Below the pieces are notes generated by a model. It made no database searches. It was given only the letters and a program-made list of their open reading frames with translations, and was not told where the DNA came from. The position numbers were made by a program, and so were the translations under genes. Positions 11,812-22,798 of a DNA stretch of 64,000 bases are shown here, in pieces. The stretch comes from Rebecca billardiae RCC1528 (taxonomy: Eukaryota > Haptophyta). The stretch lies in contig OZ251253.1 in assembly GCA_965240325.2 (NCBI GenBank), forward strand, positions 124,001 through 188,000, in the 5' to 3' direction. Numbering within the stretch: the first letter of the stretch is position 1; every line of letters starts with the position of its first letter.

Positions 11812-13082
11812 TTGGCGGCGGCGGCGCGGCGGCGGCGGCTCAGACCCCCGCGTCGCGCACGGCGCGCGCGCCGCCGCCGCTGCGGTACGAGCACCTGCCG
11901 ACGGGCGCGCGCTCGGCGCTGCACCCGATCGCGCAGGACGTGGCGCGCGCGCGCACGCTCGGCGCGCGCGTCGCCGCGCGCATGGCCGCCGACTCCGCCG
12001 CCACCTACGAGCTGCGCGCCGCGCTCGCGACCGGCGACGAGCAGACCCTCGACGCGGCGGCGAGCGCGGCGGCGGAGGCGGCGCTGGCCGCCGAGCTCGG
12101 GTCGAACGTGGTGGCGGCGGGGCTGCTCGCCGGGTACGGCCACGCGGCGGCGGCGGCGGCTGCGGGGCCCGACGCCGCCGCCGACGCCGCCGCGATCGCC
12201 GCCGCCGCCGCCGCCGCCTCCACCGACGACGACGACCCTCTGTCGGGCGGCGTGGCCGCGCTGTCGCTTGGCGCGGCCGAGCCCGAGGTGTTGGAGAGGG
12301 TGGAGGCGGAGGGGGCGCGGCGCGCGTCGCTGCTGCCCGCGGCGCTGCCGCCGCAGCAGCTCGCGCTGCCCAGGGGCGGCGAGCGCGCGGCGCGCGCCGG
12401 CGGCGCCGACGCCGACGCCGCCGACGACGCGCAGCACGGGCTTGCCCTGCAGCTGCCGACACCCGCATCCATCGCAGCGCTCGCGGCGGACGCGGCCGCC
12501 GCCGCGGACGCGGCCGTCGCGCACGCCACCGAGCCGAGCGCCGACGCCGACGCCGACGCCGCCGACGCCGCGCGCGCCGGCGCGGCCGACGCGGCCGACG
12601 CCGACGCGCCGGCCGGCGGACTCGGTGCCGCCGAGGCGGAGGCGGCGGCCACGCACGCGCCCGGCGCCGTACAGGCGGCGGCCGAGAAGCTGCAGCCGCC
12701 GCCTCGGCCGCAGCCGCAGGAGGCGGAGGGGGAGGGGGGGGAGGAGGAGGAGCGCAGCGTGGGCGCGGATGGGCTGGGCGCGCCTGCGCCGCCGCCGCCT
12801 GAGCCCGCGCCGACGCAGGCCGCAGATGCCGACGGTGGCGCCGAGGGCGCAGGGTCGGCCGAGGGCGCGCCCGCCCCGCCGCAGCCGACGACGACGGCCG
12901 ACGACGACGGCACCACCGCAGCAGCCGCAGCGCAGCAGCCAGAGGGCGACCACGGCGAGGTGGAGGCGGAGGCGGCGCAGCCGGCGGGTGGCGAGGAGGC
13001 CGAGGCCGCCGCCGAGCCGGCGCTGCCCTCGGCCGCGGCGACGACGGAAGACGACGCCCGCTTGCACCTCGAGTCGGCCTGA
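2301..13082 (+). CDS. Giant Ala/Gly/Pro-rich protein with IQ motif and two CEP164-type WW modules (probable centriolar/ciliary)
   Basis: One frame runs from the first in-frame ATG (2301) to TGA at 13082; removing two introns gives about 3,499 aa. Most of it is Ala/Gly/Pro low complexity with homopolymer Gly runs. An IQ-like segment (VAIQASARVRRARVLLRR) lies at about residues 878-900 and an acidic patch at about 2027-2043. Module 1 (about 2541-2632) reads as a helix with LLEIDV, then LLWLAVSALTAPLP, then EHPLLYAYYEAVL. Module 2 (about 2960-3125) repeats this: ALGIDV, ELLHFAELALICPTLPAGW, an insertion, then LRYEHLPTGARSALHP. This matches the helix + PLP-W + Y-x-x-tG-x-x-HP layout of the CEP164 N-terminus and related ciliary WW proteins. 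I infer a basal-body or ciliary scaffold, with IQ binding calmodulin or centrin. The tail is Ala/Glu-rich. Further introns may have been missed. Confidence 0.7.
9995..10132 (+). other. Probable in-frame intron inside CEP164-type module 1
   Basis: 138 bp, donor GTGCGC, acceptor CGCTCAG. Removal restores a Trp codon (TG|G) and joins LLW to LAVSALTAPLP, giving the continuous helix expected in CEP164-type modules. The stretch removed is Arg/Pro/Ala noise. Its length is a multiple of three and it has no in-frame stop. Confidence 0.7.
10263..10406 (+). other. Probable in-frame intron carrying a (GTGC)n microsatellite
   Basis: 144 bp with donor GTGCGT, more than a dozen GTGC/TGCG units directly after the donor, then a C-rich tract and acceptor CCCCCAG. 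Removal joins LSKKQ to TSEHPLLYAYYEAVL, the normal end of the WW-type module. The length is a multiple of three and the frame stays open if retained. Confidence 0.8.
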
Positions 13083-15292
13083 GCAGTGCCTAAGCCCGCC
13101 GTGACGGCAGGCGGCTGTGACTGTTGAGCGCGGACTCGCCGCTCGCAGATCAGCCTGCTGCTGATGTATGCGTAGTGGCGGCTCTCGTGTCAGGCAGTAT
13201 CACTATACTGCTGCATGTCTGTCACTCGTACCGGAACGGGAACTGACGCGGGAGTCCGAGCGCGCACTGCTCGCGATGACGATGCGCCACTGTCCGAAGC
13301 CGTGCCATGGAGACTCCACGGACCGCAGGTAGGTGCCCGGCACTGGTCCAGGCCGGGACGAGAGCCGAAAATAGATGTGCGCGCGGTCCAGCTCGTGCTG
13401 CAGAGGACTAGTGCCCAGCCTCGTCGCCCGCGCAGATCAGTGCGCGCGGGGCTTGCCGCGACGCCTTCATAAAGCGCAGCAGCAGCTAGAGGCAGGCTCA
13501 CGCGGTCAGTCAGCACGGCCGCACCGACAGCGGCGAGCCCGCGATCACAGCCTCGCGGCCATGGAAGGCGCGAGCAAGGGCTTGGGCGCGTGAGCGAGTT
13601 GGCCGGGGTCGGGCTGCTCCACATCCCGACAGAACGGCCAAGACTACTCGCGCTGGCACCACGCCGACTGGATCGGCAGGCGAACGGGCTCCACCCGATC
13701 CGAGGCTCGGCAGACAAGCTATAGCTCAAAACGTCCTCGACATCGCACAACATGCCGAGAGTTCAGCTGAGGCGCGGCGTGCGGCGTGGCGCGGGGCGTG
13801 GCGCGCGCGGGCGCGCGCATAGTCAGCTGGAAACACGGCGAGAAAGAAACGCGCCTCGCTCCCACGCGCCACGCGCTTCGGCTTTCGCATCACCCAGAAT
13901 ATCACGACGACTAACACGAGGAGCCTGATGACAGTGACTCGAGCGGTCGACAATGCGGAGCGTCTCACCTCACATGCTCGGCCGAAGAGGCATCTGCAGG
14001 GCGGGTCGCGCGGGGTGAGCGGGCACGAAAGCGACGCTGACGACCGTCGGGATACCAGCCGCAGCCGCGCGCACCTGCTGCTGAGTCCGTCGGATTGAAC
14101 GATCGTGCGCTGCCGCAGCGGGCCGCCGCTGGGCGCTCCGTTCCGCTTTCGTTATATATTCATCGTTCGGCTGCCAAGAGTACGGCGAGGCCTCGACTCT
14201 CCAGAGCTCACTCACGACTGCTCAGAGGCCGAATCCAGCAGTATTCATCAAGGGAGATAGCCTACTATATATGAAGATATCGTCGATTGCGTCGTTGTGG
14301 TCGGGTATTTGGGTCATTAATATATATATATATATATATAGTTGATGCATATTTGCAATAACTGTTGACGATGTGACCGCGCGCTAATATCGTAGTCCGC
14401 TATTGAGTATTGACGAGGTGACCACGCTCTCATTTGGTAACCCGATAAATATATGCATACTAGGCTGGGCAATTCGGTGGGTAGACTGAACGAGAGTACC
14501 CATAATATTGCCCAGCCAATCTGGCACTATGGCACCCCCGCCACTGTAAATTGTCTAATATAATAACCGTCCTACTTCACACCATTAATCAAGGGAGGAA
14601 TCAAACGATCAAGACGAAAATAGCCTGCTCGAAAGGGGGTGATGTTTGTATCAAACTTTTAATAACCGTCAAACTTCACACTATAATATTGCCCGCCGGC
14701 CACGCTTTACTTATGGGGAATCTTGTGGACGTGCCCGCCTTATTTTTCGACGCTAATCAGTGTCAAAGGGGGTCTCAAAAATTGAAACTCGGTCTCCGCC
14801 AGCCCTAAAAATCGCCCCCCGTCCCTTTTTTCTTGATCAAGGATCTTTTTTGAAACGTGGTTAGGGCCCGCAGTGCGGGCTCCTCGCTGCGCGCTCCGCC
14901 CTGCACCGCGGGCCATGATATGCTGACGATGATGCGCGCGTCGTATTGGCATTCTATTATAGAATATAACTGCGCAGTAACCGCCGTTCGGAACCGGGCG
15001 TTCGGTTATTTATAGGGGCTGGTATAAGCACACCAGACTGCGCTTCAATTGTGAATTGAGGACCTCACCGTCAGGCCTGAGGAGCGGGGCAAGGAGACAG
15101 GAGTAGGCGGCTGGTTGAGTGGCTGCCAGGGGGGGACGAGTTACGACAGGCGAAGTTAACACAGTGATGACAGAAAAGAAATCGATTTTCGGCGTAGTAA
15201 TACTTGTACGATGACCGTATTGATAATGAATTAAATACACCGTATATCGCGGTCGCGGCGGTGAAACCGCTTGCCGCGCGAACGCAACACGG
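13083..15292. other. Gene-poor intergenic region with AT-rich island
   Basis: 2.2 kb with no recognisable coding domain. GC-rich at first; from about 14240 to 14830 it becomes AT-rich, with a TA microsatellite at about 14319-14340, an imperfect hairpin at 14463-14517 and a diverged direct repeat about 100 bp apart (TAATAACCGTC at about 14560 and 14659). The short open frames have random composition. It could hold regulatory DNA or an eroded transposon. Confidence 0.4.
14463..14517. repeat. Imperfect foldback (hairpin) sequence
   Basis: Outer arms GGCTGGGCAAT (14463-14473) and ATTGCCCAGCC (14507-14517) are perfectly complementary. Inside them TGGGTA (14478-14483) pairs with TACCCA (14497-14502) across a 13-nt loop. 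This makes a two-part stem-loop of about 55 nt in an AT-rich island. It may be a tiny foldback element remnant or a structured RNA; there is no evidence of transcription. Confidence 0.6.
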
Positions 15293-15348
15293 TGCGTGAA
15301 TCAAGGGGCTTACAAAATACCACTTTTGTAAGCCCCTTGCGTGAATCA
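15293..15348. repeat. 34-bp perfect palindrome bounded by 11-bp direct repeats
   Basis: TGCGTGAATCA occurs at 15293-15303 and again at 15338-15348. The 34 bp exactly between them is a perfect hairpin: arm AGGGGCTTACAAAA (15304-15317), loop TACCAC, complementary arm (15324-15337). The pairing continues one or two bases into the repeats. The form is that of a target duplication around a palindromic insert. Confidence 0.75.
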
Positions 15349-15351
15349 CGG

Positions 15352-15396
15352 GTCGCTTGCTGCGTGCAATGGCGGCCATTGCACGCAGCAAGCGAC
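15352..15396. repeat. 22-bp-arm perfect palindrome covering a start codon
   Basis: Arms 15352-15373 and 15375-15396 are perfect reverse complements with a single G between them. The ATG of the sulfotransferase-like gene (15369) sits in the left arm, so the first codons come from the palindrome. Read on the other strand, the same palindrome encodes the same first residues (MAAIARSK). Confidence 0.85.
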
Positions 15397-16799
15397 TACC
15401 CGCGCGGTGGGGCCCGCTGCCCTTGTCCCTCAGCGCCGTCCTCGTCACGCACGCCGCGCGCGCTGCAGCGTTCGCGCATGCGGTCGTTGCCGCTGCCGCC
15501 TCTCCAGCTCCATCGTATTGCCCGCTGGCGCGCTCCCCCGCGGACGCGGGCGCACGGCTGCGCGCGCACCACGAGGCGCTTGCGAGCTGCCCGACCGTGG
15601 CGACATGGTGCTACCAGCCCAGCGTGGCGCACGCAGCGCCGCGGGACCTCGCGTCCGTAGCCGGCTGGACGAGCGCTCAGCTCCCTGCCCGCGAGTCATG
15701 CGATTGGCCGCAGCCGCGCTCGTGCTCGCGCGCAGTCGACCCGACGTTGGGCTTTGGCAACCTGCGGCGTACTGACAAGGGCATGCGCGCGCTCGGCAGC
15801 CGCGAGGCCGGCCTGATCGCCTACACCGTCTTCAAAGGCGGGTCCTCGTCGATGGAGCAGTGGTTCCGCCGCTGCTTCAACGACTCGTCCCGGCTGCACG
15901 ACGAGGCGCTGCCTGTGCGCGCGGGCGAGCGGGTGCTGCACGTTGCGATGGCTGCCAGCCCGATTCGCCGCGCCACGTCCGCGCTCGGCGAGATCCTGCG
16001 GTGGGCGTGCAAGCCGTACGAGCTGCGCGCGGGCACGCGCGCGCAGCTGCCCTCGTCCCGCTGGCTCCTCGACAACGTGCTCAGCTCGCGACGCCGCGCC
16101 GAGCTCGAGGCAGCGCACCCGGGCGGCGTGCGCAAGTGGCCGGCCGCCGTGTTTGACGAGATCCTGAGCACGCTCGAGGCCGAGCACGACGATTGGATGC
16201 TCGCAGGGCTCGGGCCGCGCCGCGCGGATGCGCTGCGCTTCATCGCGGCGGCGTGTCGCGCGGCTGCAGGCGTGCGCTCCGCGCGCGACGAGCTGCGCAC
16301 GCTGGAGCACCGCGAGGAGCCGAGGCTGCGCGCCTTCCTGCACGCACTCGAGTGCTCGTACCCGGCGTGGAACGCCAAGCACGCGCTCAGCGCGACCGTG
16401 CACGCGCTCTCGAGCTTCGATGCCAACGCGCGCGCGCTGACGCCGGCGGAGCAGTACCTCGCTCGGGGTCCGACGATGACACAGCGCGTGACGCCGCGGG
16501 CGCAACACCTCGTCCACAGCGAGGCGCTACGCGAGGAGCTCGAGGCGACACTGCGCTCGGCGGGCATGGCGGCCACAGTGCGGCGCTGCGGGCTCCCTGG
16601 CCGTGCCAATCAAGCGCGAGACAAGGGCCAGGGCTCGGTCAACTCCACGCTCGCACGCGACGAGCTGCTCTGGGACCGGCCCGAGCTGATGCAGATGGTG
16701 TGCAGGGCGTTCATCCAGGACTTTGTGTGCTATGGATACGAGCTGCCGCCTGCATGCAACGACACGCTGCATCCCGGCTGGAGGTGTCCGCCCGCCTGA
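15369..16799 (+). CDS. Sulfotransferase-like type II membrane protein
   Basis: 476 aa, intronless as read. ATG at 15369 is the first in frame; the longer frame starts at TTG. A hydrophobic segment at about residues 15-45 fits a Golgi signal anchor. FKGGSSSMEQWFRR (about 154-167) has the shape of the 5'-phosphosulfate loop of PAPS-dependent sulfotransferases, SPIRRATSALGEIL (about 196-209) resembles the 3'-phosphate motif, and the C-terminal VCRAFIQDFVCYGYELP resembles the ending of Golgi carbohydrate sulfotransferases. Role inferred: sulfation of a glycan or secreted polysaccharide in the Golgi lumen. Cysteines near both ends suit a lumenal enzyme. A distant nucleotide-sugar or other P-loop transferase is the alternative. 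Palindromes overlap and precede the start, so translation or transcription initiation could be affected. Confidence 0.65.
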   Translation: MAAIARSKRLPARWGPLPLSLSAVLVTHAARAAAFAHAVVAAAASPAPSYCPLARSPADAGARLRAHHEALASCPTVATWCYQPSVAHAAPRDLASVAGWTSAQLPARESCDWPQPRSCSRAVDPTLGFGNLRRTDKGMRALGSREAGLIAYTVFKGGSSSMEQWFRRCFNDSSRLHDEALPVRAGERVLHVAMAASPIRRATSALGEILRWACKPYELRAGTRAQLPSSRWLLDNVLSSRRRAELEAAHPGGVRKWPAAVFDEILSTLEAEHDDWMLAGLGPRRADALRFIAAACRAAAGVRSARDELRTLEHREEPRLRAFLHALECSYPAWNAKHALSATVHALSSFDANARALTPAEQYLARGPTMTQRVTPRAQHLVHSEALREELEATLRSAGMAATVRRCGLPGRANQARDKGQGSVNSTLARDELLWDRPELMQMVCRAFIQDFVCYGYELPPACNDTLHPGWRCPPA

Positions 16800-19496
16800 A
16801 TGATGACGATGATATATCATATATGATGACGACGATCGATGATATCATCGATGATGCGCTATATATATATATATGCTGCGCTGCTGTAGTAGTAATAATA
16901 TATAATAACCACAGTGAACAAAAACGGGATTATCGTCACCGTAACCTGTCCGATGCGAGCCGATTTTCGGGGAATTTATCGCGCGGGCCGCACGAGCGCA
17001 CAGAAGACGCTACGGTGGTCGCGCAGGCGCCTGGCGAGTGCCCAGGGCACGGGACTGCAACACCCCACCCAGCCTCCCCATCCCTCCGCCCCTCTCTGCC
17101 TCGCCGGGTTGCACGCGGCTGGCCGGTCACGTAGCTCGTGGTGAGCCATTCGTGAGCGTGGGGCCCTGCTGCTCAGTGCGGCGATGCAGCGAGGCGAAGC
17201 GGCGCGTAAGATGGCGCATCTTACTCCGAATGCAGTCTGCTGCCAGCACAGCCGCCCTCGCCGGAGTGCCTGGTCGTCACCTTCGTCGTGTGCACCTGTT
17301 GCGAGCTGCCGTCAACAAGCGAATGCCTCAGGCCTCCCGGGAGCCATTCAAACACGCTCGTCCTCGACGAGGCGTGCGCGAGGCACCGCGCGAGCGCGGG
17401 AACGGCCCTTCCCAGCATACTCCTACACGGCCATCCACCTCGCCACAGCCTGCCATATCACACTCCTCCCCGCAACAGTGCCCGCGTGCCGCGTGCGAGG
17501 CCGGCCCAACCCCAGGCAGAACTGGTGCACAGATATTTTCGACTGCGAGGAGACGGCGGCGAGCACAGGCGTGCGGCGCCGTCCCGCGCTTCATTGGGAT
17601 GTTCTAGACCAGTCGCGCGCCCGCGGCACCGCACCCGCCCTCTCCGCGTCGCGTGCCACTCCACGCAGCGCGCGCCCTCTCGGGCGATGCGAGTCTCGCC
17701 ATCGACGGCGATCTTGCGGCTGATTCGTACCCGCATGTATTCAACAAATACGACAAATCGCCGAGCTGAAGCGCACTTGGTCGCGCGATGGCAGGTCGCG
17801 CTGTGTGACGTCGCTCGCCGCAGGAAATTCGGTACGCGACGAGAGCACGGCGCACGCGCACGGCGCGGCGTGGGAGGCGGGGCGGTGGTGTCCTCGAGCC
17901 ATCCCGCCCGCGCCGCGGTGCGCCAGCCGCCACCTCGCCGCGCCGTGGCCCATGCCGCGCGGCAGGTGTCGACCAGACCGACCTTGCCGCCCAAAAGAGG
18001 GCCGCACCGGAAATTCTGTATTTGTTGAATACAGACTTACCCACGTGCCCGTGCTGAGGCGGGGCCGGTGGCGGCGGCGTGGCGCGGCGGCGGCGGCGCG
18101 GGCAGCCTGACGGGCCAGATAGGGCGCGCCAGGTCGGGGCGATCGTGATGGGATGGTTCTATACGCATCAGCGCGTGCTCCTGTGCATCTCAAGAGCGCG
18201 CTGGGCGCCCTCTCTCGCGCCTATGCCCATCCCACGCGGTCTGAGAAGCCTCTGTTTGGACACCGTTGGCTGCGCGCTCGGTCGTGGCTGCCCGGCGGGT
18301 CGAAGAGGTCGAGGCGAGCCGGGTCGTTCGCGACGGACGATGTCTATGGGTCATGGCGAGTGCCAGCACGCAGCTCGGGCGCGCGCCCGGCGCCTCCTCG
18401 CCGCGCTACATCCACACCAAGATCTGGCCCAAAAACAGGCTTCAAGAGCGAAACTCAGTCTGGGAGCTGCTCAGGCCGCTGTGTGCGGTTTGGCGTACCG
18501 CAAACTTGTGGAGCGGGTGCCCACATGGGTTGATCGCAATGCGACGTTGCGTTTTTCCGCGAAACACCACTTCCTCGCCTCTCCGCGCGCGCGCCGCGCG
18601 GCTACCGTGACCTCATCTTAACAGGTCACGTGTGGCCGCCCGTGGGGCGAGGGTGGGCGAGGAGGGGCGGGCGAGGGTGACGCCGCCCCGGGGAACCGCC
18701 TTGGCAGGCCGACCGATCCCCCCTCGCGGCACACATGCGCGCACGCCCGCCGCTCGGAGCGCGCCATCGATTCGAATGGGCGTGCGCGCGAACGACCATG
18801 CTCAAACGGCTTCGGCCCGATCTTTCTCTACTGTGGCGGCGCGAAGTGCCGCGAACGGGGCATCAAAAAAATTCCAGCGCATCCCCACTGGGCGGAAGTG
18901 CGGACAGGTTACGGCGGTGACGGCTAAAATCGAATTGTTTACTGTGACTATTATTCATCATCGTCAGCAGCTGTATGAATGACTCGCGACGACCGTACTA
19001 CTACGACGGCGGGCCAGTATATAGCAGGCGCGGGCGCGCTGCTATACTGCTGTGATGATAATGCTGAGCCTGCGAGCCGCCACGCGTGGCAACTGGCATC
19101 ACGCGCTGACGACGCGCGCCGGACTCGCAGGCGCAGCGGCGGCAGGTGATAAGTCCGCGCCGCTGGCGGCGGACTCTCACTCAGCTCGGCGGAGTCATCA
19201 GCGCGACCGCCCGGCAGGACCGGAGACTGTAGTCGTCATTCATCGACGACGATTGACGCGAGCGCGAGGCCGACGACACACTGCCAGCAGCGCCAGCGGC
19301 ATGGGCGCGGGTGACCGCATCCCGGGGGCGCGCTGCCGTCGGCGCCTGACCGCTGACGGCGGCTCGGAGTATCACTAGTGCAGTCGCTGAGTGTTGTCGC
19401 CGTCGGCGTCGGGAGCGAGCGAGGCTCTGCATCACTGGTGGCGCGCCGTCCGGGGTGCTGCGAGTCGCGCGGCGGTGCTCAGGCCGCAGGGGAGAC
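16800..19496. other. Intergenic region without a convincing gene
   Basis: 2.7 kb. Just after the sulfotransferase stop lie AT-rich dyads: ATGATATATCAT (16809-16820), the 18-bp self-complementary ATCGATGATATCATCGAT (16835-16852) and a TA run (about 16860-16874). A 298-bp segment with 16-bp terminal inverted repeats is at 17736-18033. Frames of up to about 245 codons between 17.0 and 18.6 kb show no domain and random-looking composition. The right end contains the 3' flank of the BRCT gene. Confidence 0.4.
17736..18033. repeat. 298-bp segment with 16-bp terminal inverted repeats (possible MITE)
   Basis: TGTATTCAACAAATAC (17736-17751) is exactly the reverse complement of 18018-18033. These AT-rich ends stand out in a GC-rich background. 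No further internal symmetry and no clear target duplication were found, so a non-autonomous DNA transposon is only a suggestion. Confidence 0.4.
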
Positions 19497-21593
19497 TCAC
19501 TTGTGGCCGGCGGCGCGGCGGCGTGCCTTGCGCTGGCCGGTCGCAGCCGCCGCGTCGGCGGCGGAAGCTGCGGGCACGTCGGCCGACTCAGCCGCCGCCG
19601 CCTTGGCGCGCGCGGCCGCGCCGGCGTCGACGCGCTTGGGCGGGCCGGCGTGCGCGGGCGGCCGCGCCGCCTCGGGCGGCGCGGCGTCGTTGCGCGCGCC
19701 GAGCGGGCTCGCGGCGGCCGCGCTCGGAGGCACGGGCGTGGCGGCTGCCTCCGCGCCGTCCGAAGCGGCGTCGCGCGCGCGCTTGCGCCCGGCCGGCGGC
19801 GGCGCCGCCTCGGCCTCGCGCGCCGCGGCGCCGGCCGCGGGCGTGGCGGCGGCGGCGGCGGCGGCGGTGGCGGGCGCATGGCCCGGCACCTCCTCCCGCA
19901 GGAAGCTCTGCGCGGCGTGTGGCGCACGCGCGGAGCGAAGGGGCGGCGGATGACGCGCGCGCGCGTGGGCGCGCGCGGCGTGCCGCGCGGCGCGCACCGC
20001 AGCGCGGCGGCGCGGCGCGGCGCGGCGGCGCACGCGCGGCGGCGCACCTCCCAGCTGTGCACGCTGACGCGTGCTGGCGCGGCGGCGGCGGCGGCGTGCT
20101 CGCGCAGAGCGGGCAGCTCCGCGTCGGAGACGAAGTGCCACACGCGCTGCCCCGCCGCCTCGCGCGCAGCGCCGCCGCCCCCGTCGCCGCCGCCCGCCTC
20201 GGCGGCCCCCACGCCCGCGGCGCCGCCGCCTTGGGCGCCGAGCAACCGCGCGGCGGCCGCGCCGGTCTCGCAGCGCGCGCCGACGCGGCGCGCGAGCGTC
20301 TTGAGCAGCTTGGCCTCGCGCGGCTTGGCCTGCGCGAACGCGGCGGAGAGGGCGAGGGCGGCGCCGGCGAACGGGTTGGGCCGGCCCATCACGCCGAGCG
20401 GGCACGGCGGCGGCGCGCCACCGCCAAGAGCGCCGGTCTCGCCGCCGCCCGAGCCCGCGTCAGCCGCCGCGTCCGCGGCCGCGCCCGCCGCGGCGTCCGC
20501 GCCCGCGCCGCCCGCGCCCGCGCGCCCGCCGCCGGCGTGGCGCGGCGGCGGCGGCGGCGGCAGCGGCAGGAAGCGCCCGGCCTCGCGGCTCCGCCCCACC
20601 CACTCGCGCGTCACCACCGCCTTGGCGGAGAGCGCGGCGAAGATTGTCTTGGACGTGCGCCGCGCGCCGTCCTCGCGCACCACGTGGCTGACGCGCTCGT
20701 CAAAGAGCTGCGCGGCGCCCGCGCCTCCGGTGGGGGTGGCGGCGGTGCGGGCGGCGGTGGGAGGGTCGGGCGCGCTCGGCGCGAGGACGGTGCCGCCGAG
20801 CTCGACCACCCAGCGCCCGAGCTCCTCCACCGACGCGTGCGCCCACGCCGGCACCGCCGCCGCGCCCGCGGCCGCGCCCACCGCACCCGGCTGGCCGGCC
20901 GCGCGGCGCGCGCGCGCCGCCGACGGCGGCGCGGGCGCGGCGCCCGCCGCGGGCGCGGCGGCGAAGCCGGAGAATTGGAAGCAGCAGCTGCCGGGCGCGG
21001 TGGGTGCGGCCGGGGTGGCGGCGGCGGCGGAGCGGCGGCGGCTGGCGCGCTCGGCGCTCAGTGGCGGCGGCGGCTGCGGATCGGCCGGCGCGCCGCGCTT
21101 GGGGGCGGGCGCGCGCGCGGGCGCGGGCGCGGCGGCGCGCGGCGCCGGCGGCGCGCCGGGCGGCGCGGCGGCGGGCGCGGGCGCGGGGTCGGCAGCGCCG
21201 GGCGCCGGCGGGACGACGCCGCCTCCACCCGCGCCGTCGGCCATGGCGCCGGCCTGCGCGCCGGCCGCATCGCCACCCGCCGAGCCGCGCCGCCGGCGCG
21301 CCGCCCCGCCCCCCTGCGGCTGCGGCTGCGGCGCCGCGGGCGGCGGCGCGCGCGGCCGGCGCGGCTGCTGCGCGCTGCCGGCAGGCGGCGGCGGCGGCAG
21401 CGCGGGCGTGTCCTGCCGCGGCGTGCGCTCCGCCGCCGCGCGCGGCGCGGGCGTGCCCTGCCGCGGCGTGCGCTCCGCCGCGCGCGGCGCGGCGGGCGGC
21501 GGCGTGGCGGTGGCGGCGGCGGCCGCAGCGGCGCGCGCGCCCGCGCTCGCGCCCGCGGCCGCGCCAGTCGCGCCGCCGTCCGCGCGCGCCGCG

Positions 21594-21626
<33 letters not shown>

Positions 21627-22764
21627 AGCGCCGCGCGCGCGCGCGCCGCACCGACCTCGGCGTCCGCCTCGGTGAGCGCGGCACGCAGCGCGCGCTCGAC
21701 GGCGGCCGCGGCCGCGGCCGCGCCCGCCAGCTGCGCCGCGGCGCGCTCGGCGGCGTCGGCTGCCGAGTCAGCCGCGCCGCGCGCCGCGCGCGCGTGCTTG
21801 GCGCGCGCGTCGGCGAGCGCGCGCTCGGCGGCGGCGGCCTTGGCCTCCGCCACGTCGGCGTCGGCGGCGCGCGCGCGCAGCGCCGCCGCGCCGTCGAGCG
21901 CGGCCAGCGCGCGCGCGTCCGCCGCCGCGCCCTCGGCGCGCGCGCGCTCCGCGTCCGCGCGCGCACCGCGCAGCTCCGCGTCGGCCGCGGCGCCGTCCAA
22001 GCGTCGAAGCGCGCGCTCGGCGCCGAGCGCGCGCGTCGCCTCTTCGAGCTCGCGCTGCGCGGGCGCGAGCGCGGCGTCGGCGTCGGCGCGCGCGCGCTGC
22101 CGCGCCTCGTCCAGCGCGGCCGCGTGCTGCGCCGCCGCCGCCTCCGCCGCCGCCGCCGCCTCCGCCCTCGCGGCTTCGAGCGCGGCCGCGGCCGCCTCGG
22201 CCGCGGCGCGCGCGTCCGCGCGCGCCGCCGCGGCCGCCTCGTTCGCGGCGGCCGCCTCCGCCGTGGCGTCCGCACGCGCGCGGCACGCGGCCTCCCGCTC
22301 GCGCCGCTCCTCCGCCAGCTCGAGGGCCGCCTCCGACGCGGCCGCCTCCGCCGACGTGCGCGCGGCCGCGGCCGCGTCGCGCACGGCCAACGCCGCGTCG
22401 CGCGCGCCGCGCGCCGCGGCCGCCTCGGCCGCGGCCGCGGCCGCCGCCGCCTCCGCCGCCTCGCGCGCGGCGCGCTCGCGCGCGCACGCGTCCTCGGCGC
22501 GCGCCGCGCGCGCGCAAGCCTCCGCCAGCGCGCCGCTCGCGCGCTCGCGCTCGGCCGCCGCCGCCGCCGCCGCGCTCGCCGCGTGGCCGGCCGCGTCGCG
22601 CGCGCGCGCGTCCGCGCGCGCCTCGCCCTCCGCCGCGCGCGCGCGCGCCGCCTCCGCCGTGTCGCGCGCGGCCACCGCGCGGCCGATTTCCCGCGTCTGG
22701 GCCGTGATGCGCTCGCCCGCAGCGACCAGCGCCTTGCTCGCCTCCGCCGCGCGCGCGCGCTCGT

Positions 22765-22798
<34 letters not shown>

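Noticed and set aside
2204-12802. Very long alternative open frames over the giant gene on the plus strand and on the minus strand (about 2220-10688)
   Set aside because: They are Arg/Ala or Ala/Arg-only translations caused by the lack of A and T; no domain, and stops are rare for compositional reasons.
17038-18621. Several plus-strand frames of 180-250 codons after the sulfotransferase
   Set aside because: They overlap in different frames without domains, and a possible transposon-like segment cuts through them.
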